A stretch of DNA of 64,000 nt, taken from contig DAOUMD010000120.1 in NCBI GenBank assembly GCA_034412795.1, positions 4,288-68,287 on the forward strand, in the 5' to 3' direction. This document shows positions 32,883 through 41,322 of the stretch, piece by piece; position 1 is the stretch's first letter, and each line of letters starts with the position of its first letter. Below the pieces are notes generated by a model that had not been told where the DNA came from, did no database searches, and worked only from the letters and a program-made list of their open reading frames with translations. Made by a program: the position numbers and the translations under genes. The DNA comes from JAUVPY01 sp034412795 (lineage in GTDB: Bacteria > Chloroflexota > Anaerolineae > 4572-78 > NAK82).

Positions 32883-34493
32883 ATGATGCCTGATGCGGTT
32901 TCGATACCAGACTACACTATTGAATATGTCCGAGGTCACTTCGAACTGCTTGAAGACAAAGACGAAGGGATGGTATATTGGTTGGCCTTGATAGATGACA
33001 GCATTGAGGGATGGCGGTTTGAAGAGAGCCAGAGGTTACTACGCGCTATTAAAGGCCTTGCCTTGTCCCCTTACGCTATGGGCCAGGTCCATCAGGTTAC
33101 GGGTGATTTGTACCGTCAACAGCGTGATTGGGAAGCATCAATTCGCTACTATCAGCGAGCCTTGGACAGCTTTCGAAGCCTTGATAAACCGGCAGATGAA
33201 GCTATGGCTCTCAACAACCTGGCGCTGGCTTTCCAAGACTGTGGTCGTTATGAAGAAGCTGTCAGCTTGTATGAGAAAGCCGTGGTGATCTACCGAGACT
33301 TGGAAGAATTCGAGGGTCTGGGGCACGTCCTGTCCAATCTAGGTAGTGTGGCCGATGCGGCAGGTGACTGGCGCAAGGCCGTTAGCTATTATCAGCAGGG
33401 TGCCGATGCCTTGGAGCAAGCTAGGGCACAACAGGATCTGGCACGCGTCTTCAACAATTTGGGAGTAGCTCACGAGATGCAGGGGGAGTGGGCAGAAGCT
33501 GAACGCTACTACTTGCGTTGCGTCGATCTCCTGGATAAGCTCGGCGAGTCTTATTCTACTGCCGGGATGCGAGTTTTGGGTAACCTGGGTCAGTTGTACG
33601 CCAGACAGACGGAGTGGGAAGAGTCGATCAACTGTTATCAGGGGGCCCTGAAGATTTGCCAGGAGCTGGAGGATCCCTATGGCGAGAGCACGACCTGGAA
33701 TAATCTAGGCACAGTCTACACTCATCAAGGCGATCACGCTCAGGCTGTCCAGTGCTACCAACACAGCCTTGAGTTACATCACAATTTGGGCGACCGACAG
33801 GGTGAGGCATTGGCTCTCAGCAACTTGGGAGCCGCTTACTCGGACCTGGGGGATCTGGAGTTGGCCGAGACCTGTTACTGGAACAGTCTGGCACTGAGTC
33901 AGGAGTTGGGCGAAGCCTATGGAGTGGCCCGGGCTCATAATAATCTTGGGGTACTGTACGAAGAGCGAGGCTTGTACGATGAGGCGATCAGTCACTACGA
34001 ACGATGTGCAGTTATTGTGCGTGAGCAGGGTGACGGGTATCGCGAAGTCACAACTCTGATCAATATCTGCACTTTGTATGAGACTATGATGGAGACGGAA
34101 AAAGCCATTCCGTACTTTGATCGAGCCTGGGAGGTGGCTGAGGCCCGAGCTTACAATGACCAGCTAATGGCACTTTGCCTTCTTCGAGGCGATGTCGCCT
34201 TTCGTCGTGTCGAGAGTCTCCCAGAAGCCTATCGCTGGTATGCCCAAGCCTGCCAGTATGCAGGGCGACACAATCCTCAGACCCTGGATGAGGTGATGCA
34301 GCGCACTCACATGCATCTGGAGCGTATGCAGCAGCGAGCGCAGTATGAGGAAGCCAGAGAATTCTGCACCGTCCTACTCGATACATGGGCAGATAGCGAC
34401 CTGCAGCAGAAGCCTGGTTTCATCACTGAGTTGCAGAATCTGATGCTCAATCTTGAACATAGCACTGCCACGCCTTCAGGTTCGAGTATGTGA
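32883..34493 (+). CDS. TPR protein with conserved N-terminal cap
   Basis: A 536-residue protein made of about eleven TPRs (N-N-L-A-L-A-F-Q-D-C-G-R-Y-E-E-A; N-N-L-G-V-L-Y-E-E-R-G). The first 75 residues form a cap (Y-V-R-G-H-F-E-L-L, W-R-F-E-E-S-Q-R-L-L-R-A-I-K) that recurs in four more TPR proteins downstream. No enzymatic or DNA-binding domain is seen. It stands alone between the NB-ARC unit and the next ATPase, 53 bases after the former. Its ribosome site is weak. Probably a ligand sensor or scaffold. Confidence 0.88.
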   Translation: MMPDAVSIPDYTIEYVRGHFELLEDKDEGMVYWLALIDDSIEGWRFEESQRLLRAIKGLALSPYAMGQVHQVTGDLYRQQRDWEASIRYYQRALDSFRSLDKPADEAMALNNLALAFQDCGRYEEAVSLYEKAVVIYRDLEEFEGLGHVLSNLGSVADAAGDWRKAVSYYQQGADALEQARAQQDLARVFNNLGVAHEMQGEWAEAERYYLRCVDLLDKLGESYSTAGMRVLGNLGQLYARQTEWEESINCYQGALKICQELEDPYGESTTWNNLGTVYTHQGDHAQAVQCYQHSLELHHNLGDRQGEALALSNLGAAYSDLGDLELAETCYWNSLALSQELGEAYGVARAHNNLGVLYEERGLYDEAISHYERCAVIVREQGDGYREVTTLINICTLYETMMETEKAIPYFDRAWEVAEARAYNDQLMALCLLRGDVAFRRVESLPEAYRWYAQACQYAGRHNPQTLDEVMQRTHMHLERMQQRAQYEEAREFCTVLLDTWADSDLQQKPGFITELQNLMLNLEHSTATPSGSSM

Positions 34494-34591
34494 CGAATCA
34501 GCAACTACTTGCTCGGGACTCTACGCGGATTCCGGATTCAGATTGAAAGAGCACCCCTCAGGTGTATTGGTAGCAGACAAGGAGTAAACTT

Positions 34592-35986
34592 ATGCCCCAA
34601 CCACAACCTTTCATCGTCGGCCGTCAGGCTGAAGTGGAGTTGTTTGATCACCTGGTCACTGGTGAGCCCGGCTATTGGCTGCTCAACATCTACGGCCCCG
34701 GCGGCATCGGCAAAACGGTGGTGTGTAGCAAACTCGAACAGCACGCCCGAGAGCACGGCATCCCCTTCGCCACCGTAGACGGCATCCGCCCCGACCTGAC
34801 GCCCGATCGACTGTTGCATTTTTTCCAGGAAGGACTCAGCCAGGGTCCAAAGGGTGAAACCATGACCGACGCCTTCAGCGACTTCGACCGCCAGTTTCGC
34901 GAGTACCTGGTTGTCAACGAGGTCTTGGGGCGTGGTGGCGGGGTGCAGACCCTATTCGACGTCGTCGGCAACGTCAAAGATCCGGCCGGATTGGCCCAAA
35001 TCCTGGGTGGCCTCGGCGGTGCCATCACCGAGAGCGTGCAGCGGACGGTGAGCAACCGCTTTGCCCTGGAACGCTACCTGCGTGGTGCCGAAAAGAGCCT
35101 GACCGCCGCTTTCGCCGATGGGCTGGGTGCCGCCCTTGATGACATCCAGGGGCCAGTGGCACTGTTGGTGGACACCTACGAGGAGATGGAAGGGCTGGAT
35201 GATTGGGTGTGCCGCACCCTGGTTCCGGCTATCCCAGAAGATGTCCGTATGGTGGTCTTCGGGCGTAACGCGCTGCCCAAGGTCAACTTCGACTGGGGCG
35301 AGTTCGGGAACGCACTAGAAGTCATTGAGTTGCCCGAGCTGCCCGAGCCCGAGGCTAAGGCCTACCTGGTTCACCATGGCCTGCGCGACCAGGCGGCCCT
35401 CGACCAGGTATATCACTTCACCGGTGGTTATCCGCTGCTTTTGGTGCTGGTGGTGCATTTGCGACGCGAGGCAGGTGGCTGGGACAAAATCGGTGCGCTG
35501 GAGTATGAGGCCGATCGCGAGCGGGTGGCCACTAAATTGTTGGAGCGCATCCTGCGCGAAGAGCGGGTCAAAGAGGTGCAGGCCTTTCTGGAGAAGGGGG
35601 TGGTGGCCCGCTGGTTCACACCCGAGGTGGTGAGCGTCATCCTGGAGGTGAGCTCAGAAGAGGGCCACGCCATCTACAACAAGCTTGAACGCCACTCCTT
35701 CGTCGAGCGCCACCCCTATGGCCTTAAGTTCCACGACAAGATCCGGGAGTTGCTGCTGGCCCGGCTCAAGTTCAACAAGCCGGAATATGACCGGGTCGTC
35801 AAGCGATTGATGGACTACTACGCCGAGAAGGCAGGCATCGATCAAGATGAAGAGGCCCCAGGAGCATCGGGCCCCAAATACGAGATTCATATTCAAAGCG
35901 CCCAGGGGTTGGTGATCGGGGACCAGGGCAAAATGACCTTGGCGCAAGAAGATCCACCGCCTTCAGATACCGAGGACGGTCCCTGA
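34592..35986 (+). CDS. STAND-type ATPase with C-terminal IGD motif
   Basis: A 464-residue P-loop ATPase. It starts F-I-V-G-R-Q-A-E-V-E, has Walker A G-P-G-G-I-G-K-T at 35-42 and Walker B V-A-L-L-V-D-T-Y-E-E near 189. It also has the sensor-like V-V-F-G-R-N and F-T-G-G-Y-P-L-L motifs, then a winged helix. The IGD motif lies at the very C-terminus, about 428-448 (G-L-V-I-G-D-Q), opposite to the N-terminal placement in the large NACHT proteins. AAGGAG precedes the ATG. Four TPR genes follow closely, so this is another ATPase with its sensors in trans. Confidence 0.88.
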   Translation: MPQPQPFIVGRQAEVELFDHLVTGEPGYWLLNIYGPGGIGKTVVCSKLEQHAREHGIPFATVDGIRPDLTPDRLLHFFQEGLSQGPKGETMTDAFSDFDRQFREYLVVNEVLGRGGGVQTLFDVVGNVKDPAGLAQILGGLGGAITESVQRTVSNRFALERYLRGAEKSLTAAFADGLGAALDDIQGPVALLVDTYEEMEGLDDWVCRTLVPAIPEDVRMVVFGRNALPKVNFDWGEFGNALEVIELPELPEPEAKAYLVHHGLRDQAALDQVYHFTGGYPLLLVLVVHLRREAGGWDKIGALEYEADRERVATKLLERILREERVKEVQAFLEKGVVARWFTPEVVSVILEVSSEEGHAIYNKLERHSFVERHPYGLKFHDKIRELLLARLKFNKPEYDRVVKRLMDYYAEKAGIDQDEEAPGASGPKYEIHIQSAQGLVIGDQGKMTLAQEDPPPSDTEDGP

Positions 35987-35995
35987 TCGTTTTTT

Positions 35996-36934
35996 ATGAG
36001 CGGCGAGGCTATTCAGGTGGACAGACTGGTTTATTTCATTGAGGCAACCCATCTCCAATTGGAAACAGCACCCGAAGCCGGCCTCATGCACTGGTCACAA
36101 GCGTTTGATCAGGCCCGCGATAGCTGGCAGATTGACGTGTGTCGTCGCCTGCTGCGTGAGATTCGGTCCAGCAGCCTGCCAGACAGACTCACTTTACCTG
36201 CCATGATCCTGACCCGATTGGCCGAAGGCATGTGGCTGGCCCAATTAGAACGCTGGATAGAGGCCATTTCCAGCTATGATAAAGCGTTGGATGCGGCCCG
36301 GGAGATAGGCGACCCGGCCAATGAAGCCTGGCTGTTATCCAATTTAGGCAATATCCACTACCTGGCGGGGCACCTGATGCGTGCGGTCCGTGCCTATGAA
36401 ACCTCGCTGGCTCTCTACCGCCGCTTGCAGGATCAAAGGGGAGAAGCCCTGGTGTTGGGAAATCTAGGGAATGTGGAAATGGATCTGGGAGACCCAGAAC
36501 AAGCCATCTCTCATTACCAGCTTGCTCTGGCACGATACGAGGAACTGGGTGATCTTGACTATCAGGCAGCCATGCTGGCCAACCTGGGCAACGCTTTTCA
36601 AGGGGAAGGGGCATGGCAATCCGCCGCCGAAAGCTATGAACGGGCTTTGAATCTGTATGCGACCCTGAACGACCGCCGGGGGCAAGCCCTGGTGCTCGGC
36701 AACTTGGGAATCTTGTTTTTGAACCATGGCCAGTATCAACAGGCGATTGATTGCTTTGAGCGTGACCTGGAGGTGGTTACCGAATTAGGCGATACCCGCA
36801 GCGTAGCCGAGACGTTGACCAACCTGGTCATTGCGTATCAACACACCGGTCGGAACGCCGAAGCACGGCTTTGCCGCCAGCGAAGCCTCGACCTCAAAGG
36901 CGAACTTGGCCTGGAAAGTGCCGGGACGGCGTGA
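35996..36934 (+). CDS. TPR protein with conserved N-terminal cap
   Basis: A 312-residue protein beginning nine bases after the ATPase stop. The cap spans residues 8-60 (F-I-E-A-T-H-L-Q-L, V-C-R-R-L-L-R-E-I-R), then about five TPRs (L-S-N-L-G-N-I-H-Y-L-A-G-H; L-G-N-L-G-I-L-F-L-N-H-G). It is the shortest of the capped TPR paralogues. Its stop overlaps the next start as GTGA. Likely co-translated with the ATPase as one of its sensor subunits. Confidence 0.88.
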   Translation: MSGEAIQVDRLVYFIEATHLQLETAPEAGLMHWSQAFDQARDSWQIDVCRRLLREIRSSSLPDRLTLPAMILTRLAEGMWLAQLERWIEAISSYDKALDAAREIGDPANEAWLLSNLGNIHYLAGHLMRAVRAYETSLALYRRLQDQRGEALVLGNLGNVEMDLGDPEQAISHYQLALARYEELGDLDYQAAMLANLGNAFQGEGAWQSAAESYERALNLYATLNDRRGQALVLGNLGILFLNHGQYQQAIDCFERDLEVVTELGDTRSVAETLTNLVIAYQHTGRNAEARLCRQRSLDLKGELGLESAGTA

Positions 36935-38643
36935 ACGTTTTCGCCATCACCCACCTGATGGAGTATTTCCGATTGGGCCTGGCCCAGGACGAAGAAGGGA
37001 CCATCAACCTCTGGGCCGGTCAATTTCTAAAGGCGCGCGAGGCCGGTCTGTTGGACAACTGCCGACAATTGCTTCGAGGCGTCAAGGGGAGTGGGTCAGA
37101 GTTATCGCCGCGCAGCCGAGCGGTCGTCGTCCACTGTCAGGCGCTCCTGGCCGCGCTGTTGGACCGGCGAGATGAAGCCGAGGCCGGGTATCGACGCAGC
37201 CTGGCCCTCTTTCGCCAGGCTGGAGATGAAGTGGGCATAGGGTGGGCGCTTAACGACCTGGGGACGCTCCACTATGCGCGGGGCGGATGGACCGAGGCAG
37301 TTGACTGCTACCAGGAGGCCTTGACCCACCTGCTCCCCTCTCGGGGAGGCCGAACCGACGAAGCCATGGTGCGCAACAACCTCGGGCTGGCCCTGATTGG
37401 CGTGGGACAGGTCGAGAGCGGTATACAGGAGTTAGAGCAGGCCAGCAGGCTATACCGGCAGTCGGGACGGCCGGGGTACGCAGCCCGCGTCGACGTGAAT
37501 CTGGGCCAGTTGTATCACCGCCAGGGCCACGTGCCCCGGGCCCTGGAGACTTACCGGAGCGCCCTGGCGGCGGTGCGCGAGTCTGGCGACCGGCGGGCCG
37601 AGATCGAAATCCTCAACAGCCTGGGCGTCCTCTATCGCTACCAGGGAGCGTTCGACCAGGCCCTTGAGCACTACATCCAGAGCCTGAGCCTGGCCCAAAC
37701 CCTGAACGACCTGAGTGGCCAGGCACTGGGGTTGGGCAACCTGGGCGGCCTCTATCAACTTCAAGGCGAACGCGCCCAGGCGCGCTCCTGTTACCGGCAG
37801 GCCCTGGCCCTGTATGAAATGCTAGACGAGACCCAGGGCCAGGCCCAGATGTGGGGCAACCTGGGACACCTGCTCAGCTTCGAAGGCCAACTCCAGGAGG
37901 CGCTGGCCAGCTACCAACGCGGATTGGCCCTCTACCGGGAAGCCAATGACGCCGCGGGCGAGGCGGCCGCCCTGGTCAACGTGGCTGGAGCTTACCGTGA
38001 CATGGGGCGATATGCTGGGGCGCAAGCGCCCTACCGGCAGGCCCTGGCCATAGCGCGGGAGTTGGAGAACCTGCGCTTACAGGATAAGGCGTTGGGCGCG
38101 ATGGGAACCTTGCGGCTGCTGCAAAGGCAGTGGGACGAGGCGGAGGCCTTGTTGAAGGAGGCGCTGACCTTGCAGCGGAGACGGGGTGACGTGCATGCCC
38201 AGGTGGAGAGTTTGTACAAGATGGGCCGGCTGGCACACGAGCGCGGCCGCCACGACCAGGTGCTAGCTATCGTTGAACCTGCCTGGGAGCTGGCTCAAGA
38301 ATATGAGTACGGGCGATGGCTGTATGACATTACGCGCCTATTGGGTGATGCCGCCCAGGCCCAGGATGATCCGGGGGCGATCAACTACTACGCGCTGGCC
38401 GTTGTGGTTGCCCGGCAATACGGGGACGAGGAACGCTTCCGCTCGAGCCTGGCCTTTTTGAGCGAGGGCCTGGCCCGCTCGGTGGAGCGCGGCAGAAGGG
38501 AGTCCGCCCTGGAGGTGGGTGAATACCTGATCGAGTTCTGGCAGAAAGAGGAATGGCAGGCCTGGACGGAGCCAGCCGTGGCCCACATCGGGGCTATGAT
38601 GAGGGCCATTCGCGCCGGGCAAGCTCTGCCCGTGGAGTTCTAG
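36931..38643 (+). CDS. TPR protein with conserved N-terminal cap
   Basis: A 570-residue protein. The GTG at 36931 overlaps the previous stop (GTGA); an in-frame upstream extension to 36871 would overlap coding sequence and is not cap-like. The cap starts L-M-E-Y-F-R-L-G-L and includes N-C-R-Q-L-L-R-G-V-K. About ten TPRs follow, several with the L-G-N-L-G-x-L-Y-Q-L-Q-G-E pattern. The C-terminal 120 residues are longer-spaced helices. This stretch is more G+C-rich than the neighbouring paralogues, suggesting a different time of acquisition. Confidence 0.88.
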   Translation: MNVFAITHLMEYFRLGLAQDEEGTINLWAGQFLKAREAGLLDNCRQLLRGVKGSGSELSPRSRAVVVHCQALLAALLDRRDEAEAGYRRSLALFRQAGDEVGIGWALNDLGTLHYARGGWTEAVDCYQEALTHLLPSRGGRTDEAMVRNNLGLALIGVGQVESGIQELEQASRLYRQSGRPGYAARVDVNLGQLYHRQGHVPRALETYRSALAAVRESGDRRAEIEILNSLGVLYRYQGAFDQALEHYIQSLSLAQTLNDLSGQALGLGNLGGLYQLQGERAQARSCYRQALALYEMLDETQGQAQMWGNLGHLLSFEGQLQEALASYQRGLALYREANDAAGEAAALVNVAGAYRDMGRYAGAQAPYRQALAIARELENLRLQDKALGAMGTLRLLQRQWDEAEALLKEALTLQRRRGDVHAQVESLYKMGRLAHERGRHDQVLAIVEPAWELAQEYEYGRWLYDITRLLGDAAQAQDDPGAINYYALAVVVARQYGDEERFRSSLAFLSEGLARSVERGRRESALEVGEYLIEFWQKEEWQAWTEPAVAHIGAMMRAIRAGQALPVEF

Positions 38644-38656
38644 AGTAATTCAGACG

Positions 38657-39763
38657 ATGGCTGCCCGTTCGCTCGATTATCTGGCCGAGTGGTTGCACTT
38701 GGCGCTGGAGGACGAGGATGGGGTTGACCATTGGCAGGCCCACTTTGATGAGGTTCGCGTCGGCTGGCAGCTTGACCAGGCCCGAGGATTGCTACGCGAG
38801 GCCAAGCGAGCCGCCTTATCCCGGAGAGGCCTGGCCATCCTCCGGCACAGCGAAGGCATGCTGTACGCCCAATTGGGCGATTGGGATCAAGCGGTCCATT
38901 GCTTGATGCGCGGCGTGGATCTGCTGGAGGATAGCCAGTATGTTGAAGAAGGCATCCTTATCCTCAACGACGTGGGCATGGTGTTGCGTTTGCAGGGGGA
39001 GCACCGTGGCGCGGAGGCCGCTCACCGACAGGCCTTGTCGCTGGCAGAGGAGATGGGGCAGTCCTACCTGGCGGCTGAGGCGTTGGAGCATCTAGGCCTG
39101 GACCTAGAACATCGGGACCAGGTGGATGATGCGATCCAGTGCTTCCGGCGGGCGCTGGCCCAACGTCAGGCACTCGACGACCAAGAGGAGAATCTGGCTT
39201 CCACCCTCAATCACCTGGGGGAAGCGCTTTGGCGTCAGGGCGACTTGGCAGGGGCGCAAGATGCGCTCCAGCGCGCTTCCCAGATTCTGGAAGCGGCCAG
39301 GGACTCTGGGGCTTACCTGGCGGCCCAGATTAGGGGCAATCTGGGCAACGTCTGCTACGCCCAGGGCGACCTGGCCCAGGCCGAACGTCACTGGCAGGCG
39401 GCGCTTGCTGCCTTCAATGCGCTGGGCGCGGTTTACGATCAGGTGGGTCTGCTGAACAACTTGGGCGGTCTGGCCCTTCGGCGCGACGAGTATGCAGCCG
39501 CACTGGGCCGTTTTCGTCAGAGTCTGGCCCTGGCTCGCGACCTGGGCGACCAGCGAGGGATTGTCGAAGCTTTGACCAACCTGGGGATGACTCTAACCCA
39601 CACGCACGACTGGGCGGATGCCGTCGATTGCTACTGCCAAGTCCTGGCGATAGACATTGGGCGGCGTTACCGGACGATGATCTGGGGTAGGCTGGCTCGC
39701 CTTTACGCCTTGATCGCCCTAGACTGGCTGAGACGAGCCATCGTAGGGGAAGTTACTTCGTGA
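38657..39763 (+). CDS. TPR protein with conserved N-terminal cap
   Basis: A 368-residue protein with the cap (Y-L-A-E-W-L-H-L-A-L-E-D-E-D-G-V; A-R-G-L-L-R-E-A-K) and about six TPRs (I-R-G-N-L-G-N-V-C-Y-A-Q-G-D-L). The stop overlaps the next start as GTGA. Third in the row of capped paralogues behind the ATPase at 34592-35986. Confidence 0.88.
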   Translation: MAARSLDYLAEWLHLALEDEDGVDHWQAHFDEVRVGWQLDQARGLLREAKRAALSRRGLAILRHSEGMLYAQLGDWDQAVHCLMRGVDLLEDSQYVEEGILILNDVGMVLRLQGEHRGAEAAHRQALSLAEEMGQSYLAAEALEHLGLDLEHRDQVDDAIQCFRRALAQRQALDDQEENLASTLNHLGEALWRQGDLAGAQDALQRASQILEAARDSGAYLAAQIRGNLGNVCYAQGDLAQAERHWQAALAAFNALGAVYDQVGLLNNLGGLALRRDEYAAALGRFRQSLALARDLGDQRGIVEALTNLGMTLTHTHDWADAVDCYCQVLAIDIGRRYRTMIWGRLARLYALIALDWLRRAIVGEVTS

Positions 39764-41106
39764 CCACTGTGTTAGGGCAAGATGCAGCACTCGCCTACGA
39801 ACTTGAATACCTACACCAGGCCCTTGAGATGCACGGGCAGGATGGCGTGCGAGCCTGGCTTGACCGCTTTGTTGTTGCCCTGGATCGCACACAGTTTTCG
39901 CTATGCGAGCAGCTTCTCATCGAAGCCCGGCGCTCCAATGCCTTCTCAGGCAGTGACCTGGGAGCTGCGGTCGTGGCTCACAACGAAGGGCTGCTCCGCA
40001 TACGCCAGGGACAGTGGAATGAGGCCGAGATTTGCTATCAGCGTGCTTTGTCGCTCTACCAGGGACTTGACGACCATTTCAACGTGGCACAGATACTCAC
40101 CAACCTGGGGGAGCTTCATCGCTTGCGTGATGATTATGATGAAGCCATTCGCTACTACACCGCCAGCCAACGTCTTCAGGAAGAACTGGGCAACCCGAAA
40201 GGCTTGGCTCAATTGCTCAACAACCTGGGATTGGCTTGCCAGAGCAAGGGAGATTGGGACGATGCCGTAAGATGCTTTAAGCGCGCCCTTGACCTCTTCA
40301 CCCAGGCAGGCAATGAAGTAGAGGTTGCCCGGGCGTTGAATAACCTGGCGCGGCTCTACCGGGACCGGGGCGAGTGGGGACGGGCATTAGAGTATGGCGA
40401 GGATGTCGTACGGCGTTTCCGACAGTTGGGAGATCGGTATGGTCTGTCAACGGCTCTCAGCAACCTGGGAGCACTGCACCGGCAGCGAGGTGATTACGAC
40501 CTGGCCGCCGCTTGCTACCAGGAAAGCCTTGAATTGGCCTGGGAGATCGGAGATCACGTCGGCGCAGTGCATACTTTGAACAACCTGGGTGAGTTGCATC
40601 GCTACGCTGAAGACTATGGCGCCGCACTGGACTACTATCAGCGGGCGTTAGAGATTGGGCACGAGTTGAATGAGCGCGAGGTGCTGGGAACCGTCGCCAA
40701 CAACATCGGGCTGGCTCACACAGGTCTGGGAGAGTGGGTCGAGGCGGTAGGGTGGTATGAGCAGAGCTTGGCGACCAAGAAGCAAATCGGCGACCTGCAC
40801 GGCCAAGCGATCACACTAAACAACCTGGGGGTCGCCTATGAGCGACTCGGAGAGTCAGACAAAGTCCAGGCTTGCTACGAAGAGGCCACCGCACTGTTCA
40901 AGCAAGTCGGTGACCGGGTTTCGGCCGCTGCTGTCCTGATCAACCTCAGCCAGCCACCCATCGCACGCGGAATGTCCTTTGCACAACGGCGTGCTTTCCT
41001 GGATGAGGCCGAAGCACTCCTGGTCGGAACTGACGCCCAGGAGCGTCGGATGCTGGTGGGGCAATTGAAAGCCAGACTGAGTAGTGAGAGCAAGGAGCAG
41101 TTGTAA
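39760..41106 (+). CDS. TPR protein with conserved N-terminal cap
   Basis: A 448-residue protein starting at GTG in a four-base overlap with the previous gene. The cap reads E-L-E-Y-L-H-Q-A-L then L-C-E-Q-L-L-I-E-A-R. About eight TPRs follow, most with the L-N-N-L-G-x-L-x-R-x-R-G-D-Y pattern. It is the last of the capped group. The 216 bases that follow contain only a 50-codon open frame of doubtful status before the next ribosome site. Confidence 0.88.
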   Translation: MTTVLGQDAALAYELEYLHQALEMHGQDGVRAWLDRFVVALDRTQFSLCEQLLIEARRSNAFSGSDLGAAVVAHNEGLLRIRQGQWNEAEICYQRALSLYQGLDDHFNVAQILTNLGELHRLRDDYDEAIRYYTASQRLQEELGNPKGLAQLLNNLGLACQSKGDWDDAVRCFKRALDLFTQAGNEVEVARALNNLARLYRDRGEWGRALEYGEDVVRRFRQLGDRYGLSTALSNLGALHRQRGDYDLAAACYQESLELAWEIGDHVGAVHTLNNLGELHRYAEDYGAALDYYQRALEIGHELNEREVLGTVANNIGLAHTGLGEWVEAVGWYEQSLATKKQIGDLHGQAITLNNLGVAYERLGESDKVQACYEEATALFKQVGDRVSAAAVLINLSQPPIARGMSFAQRRAFLDEAEALLVGTDAQERRMLVGQLKARLSSESKEQL

Positions 41107-41322
41107 GCTCCCTAAGGTCACTGAGCAATAGCTTGAAGTGCAAGCTGGGACTGCCCCTGCCGTTTGTTGCCACTGCTGGCTTACAGGCTTGAGCTGGGCG
41201 TGGGCAGCCAGCTCGACCTGCACGACCTATGGGATGAGTTACGGATGCGCTGGCAACGGCTGGTAGAGCGGTTTGGGCGTGTTGAGTGAAGAAGACCGAT
41301 CAGCCCTCGAGGAGGAGGCAAA

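Noticed and set aside
41137..41289. Open frame of about 50 codons between the TPR gene and the IGD/HEAT gene, partly protein-like (L-D-L-H-D-L-W-D-E-L)
   Set aside because: No ATG/GTG start with a ribosome site and too short; perhaps a remnant, but not supportable as a gene.
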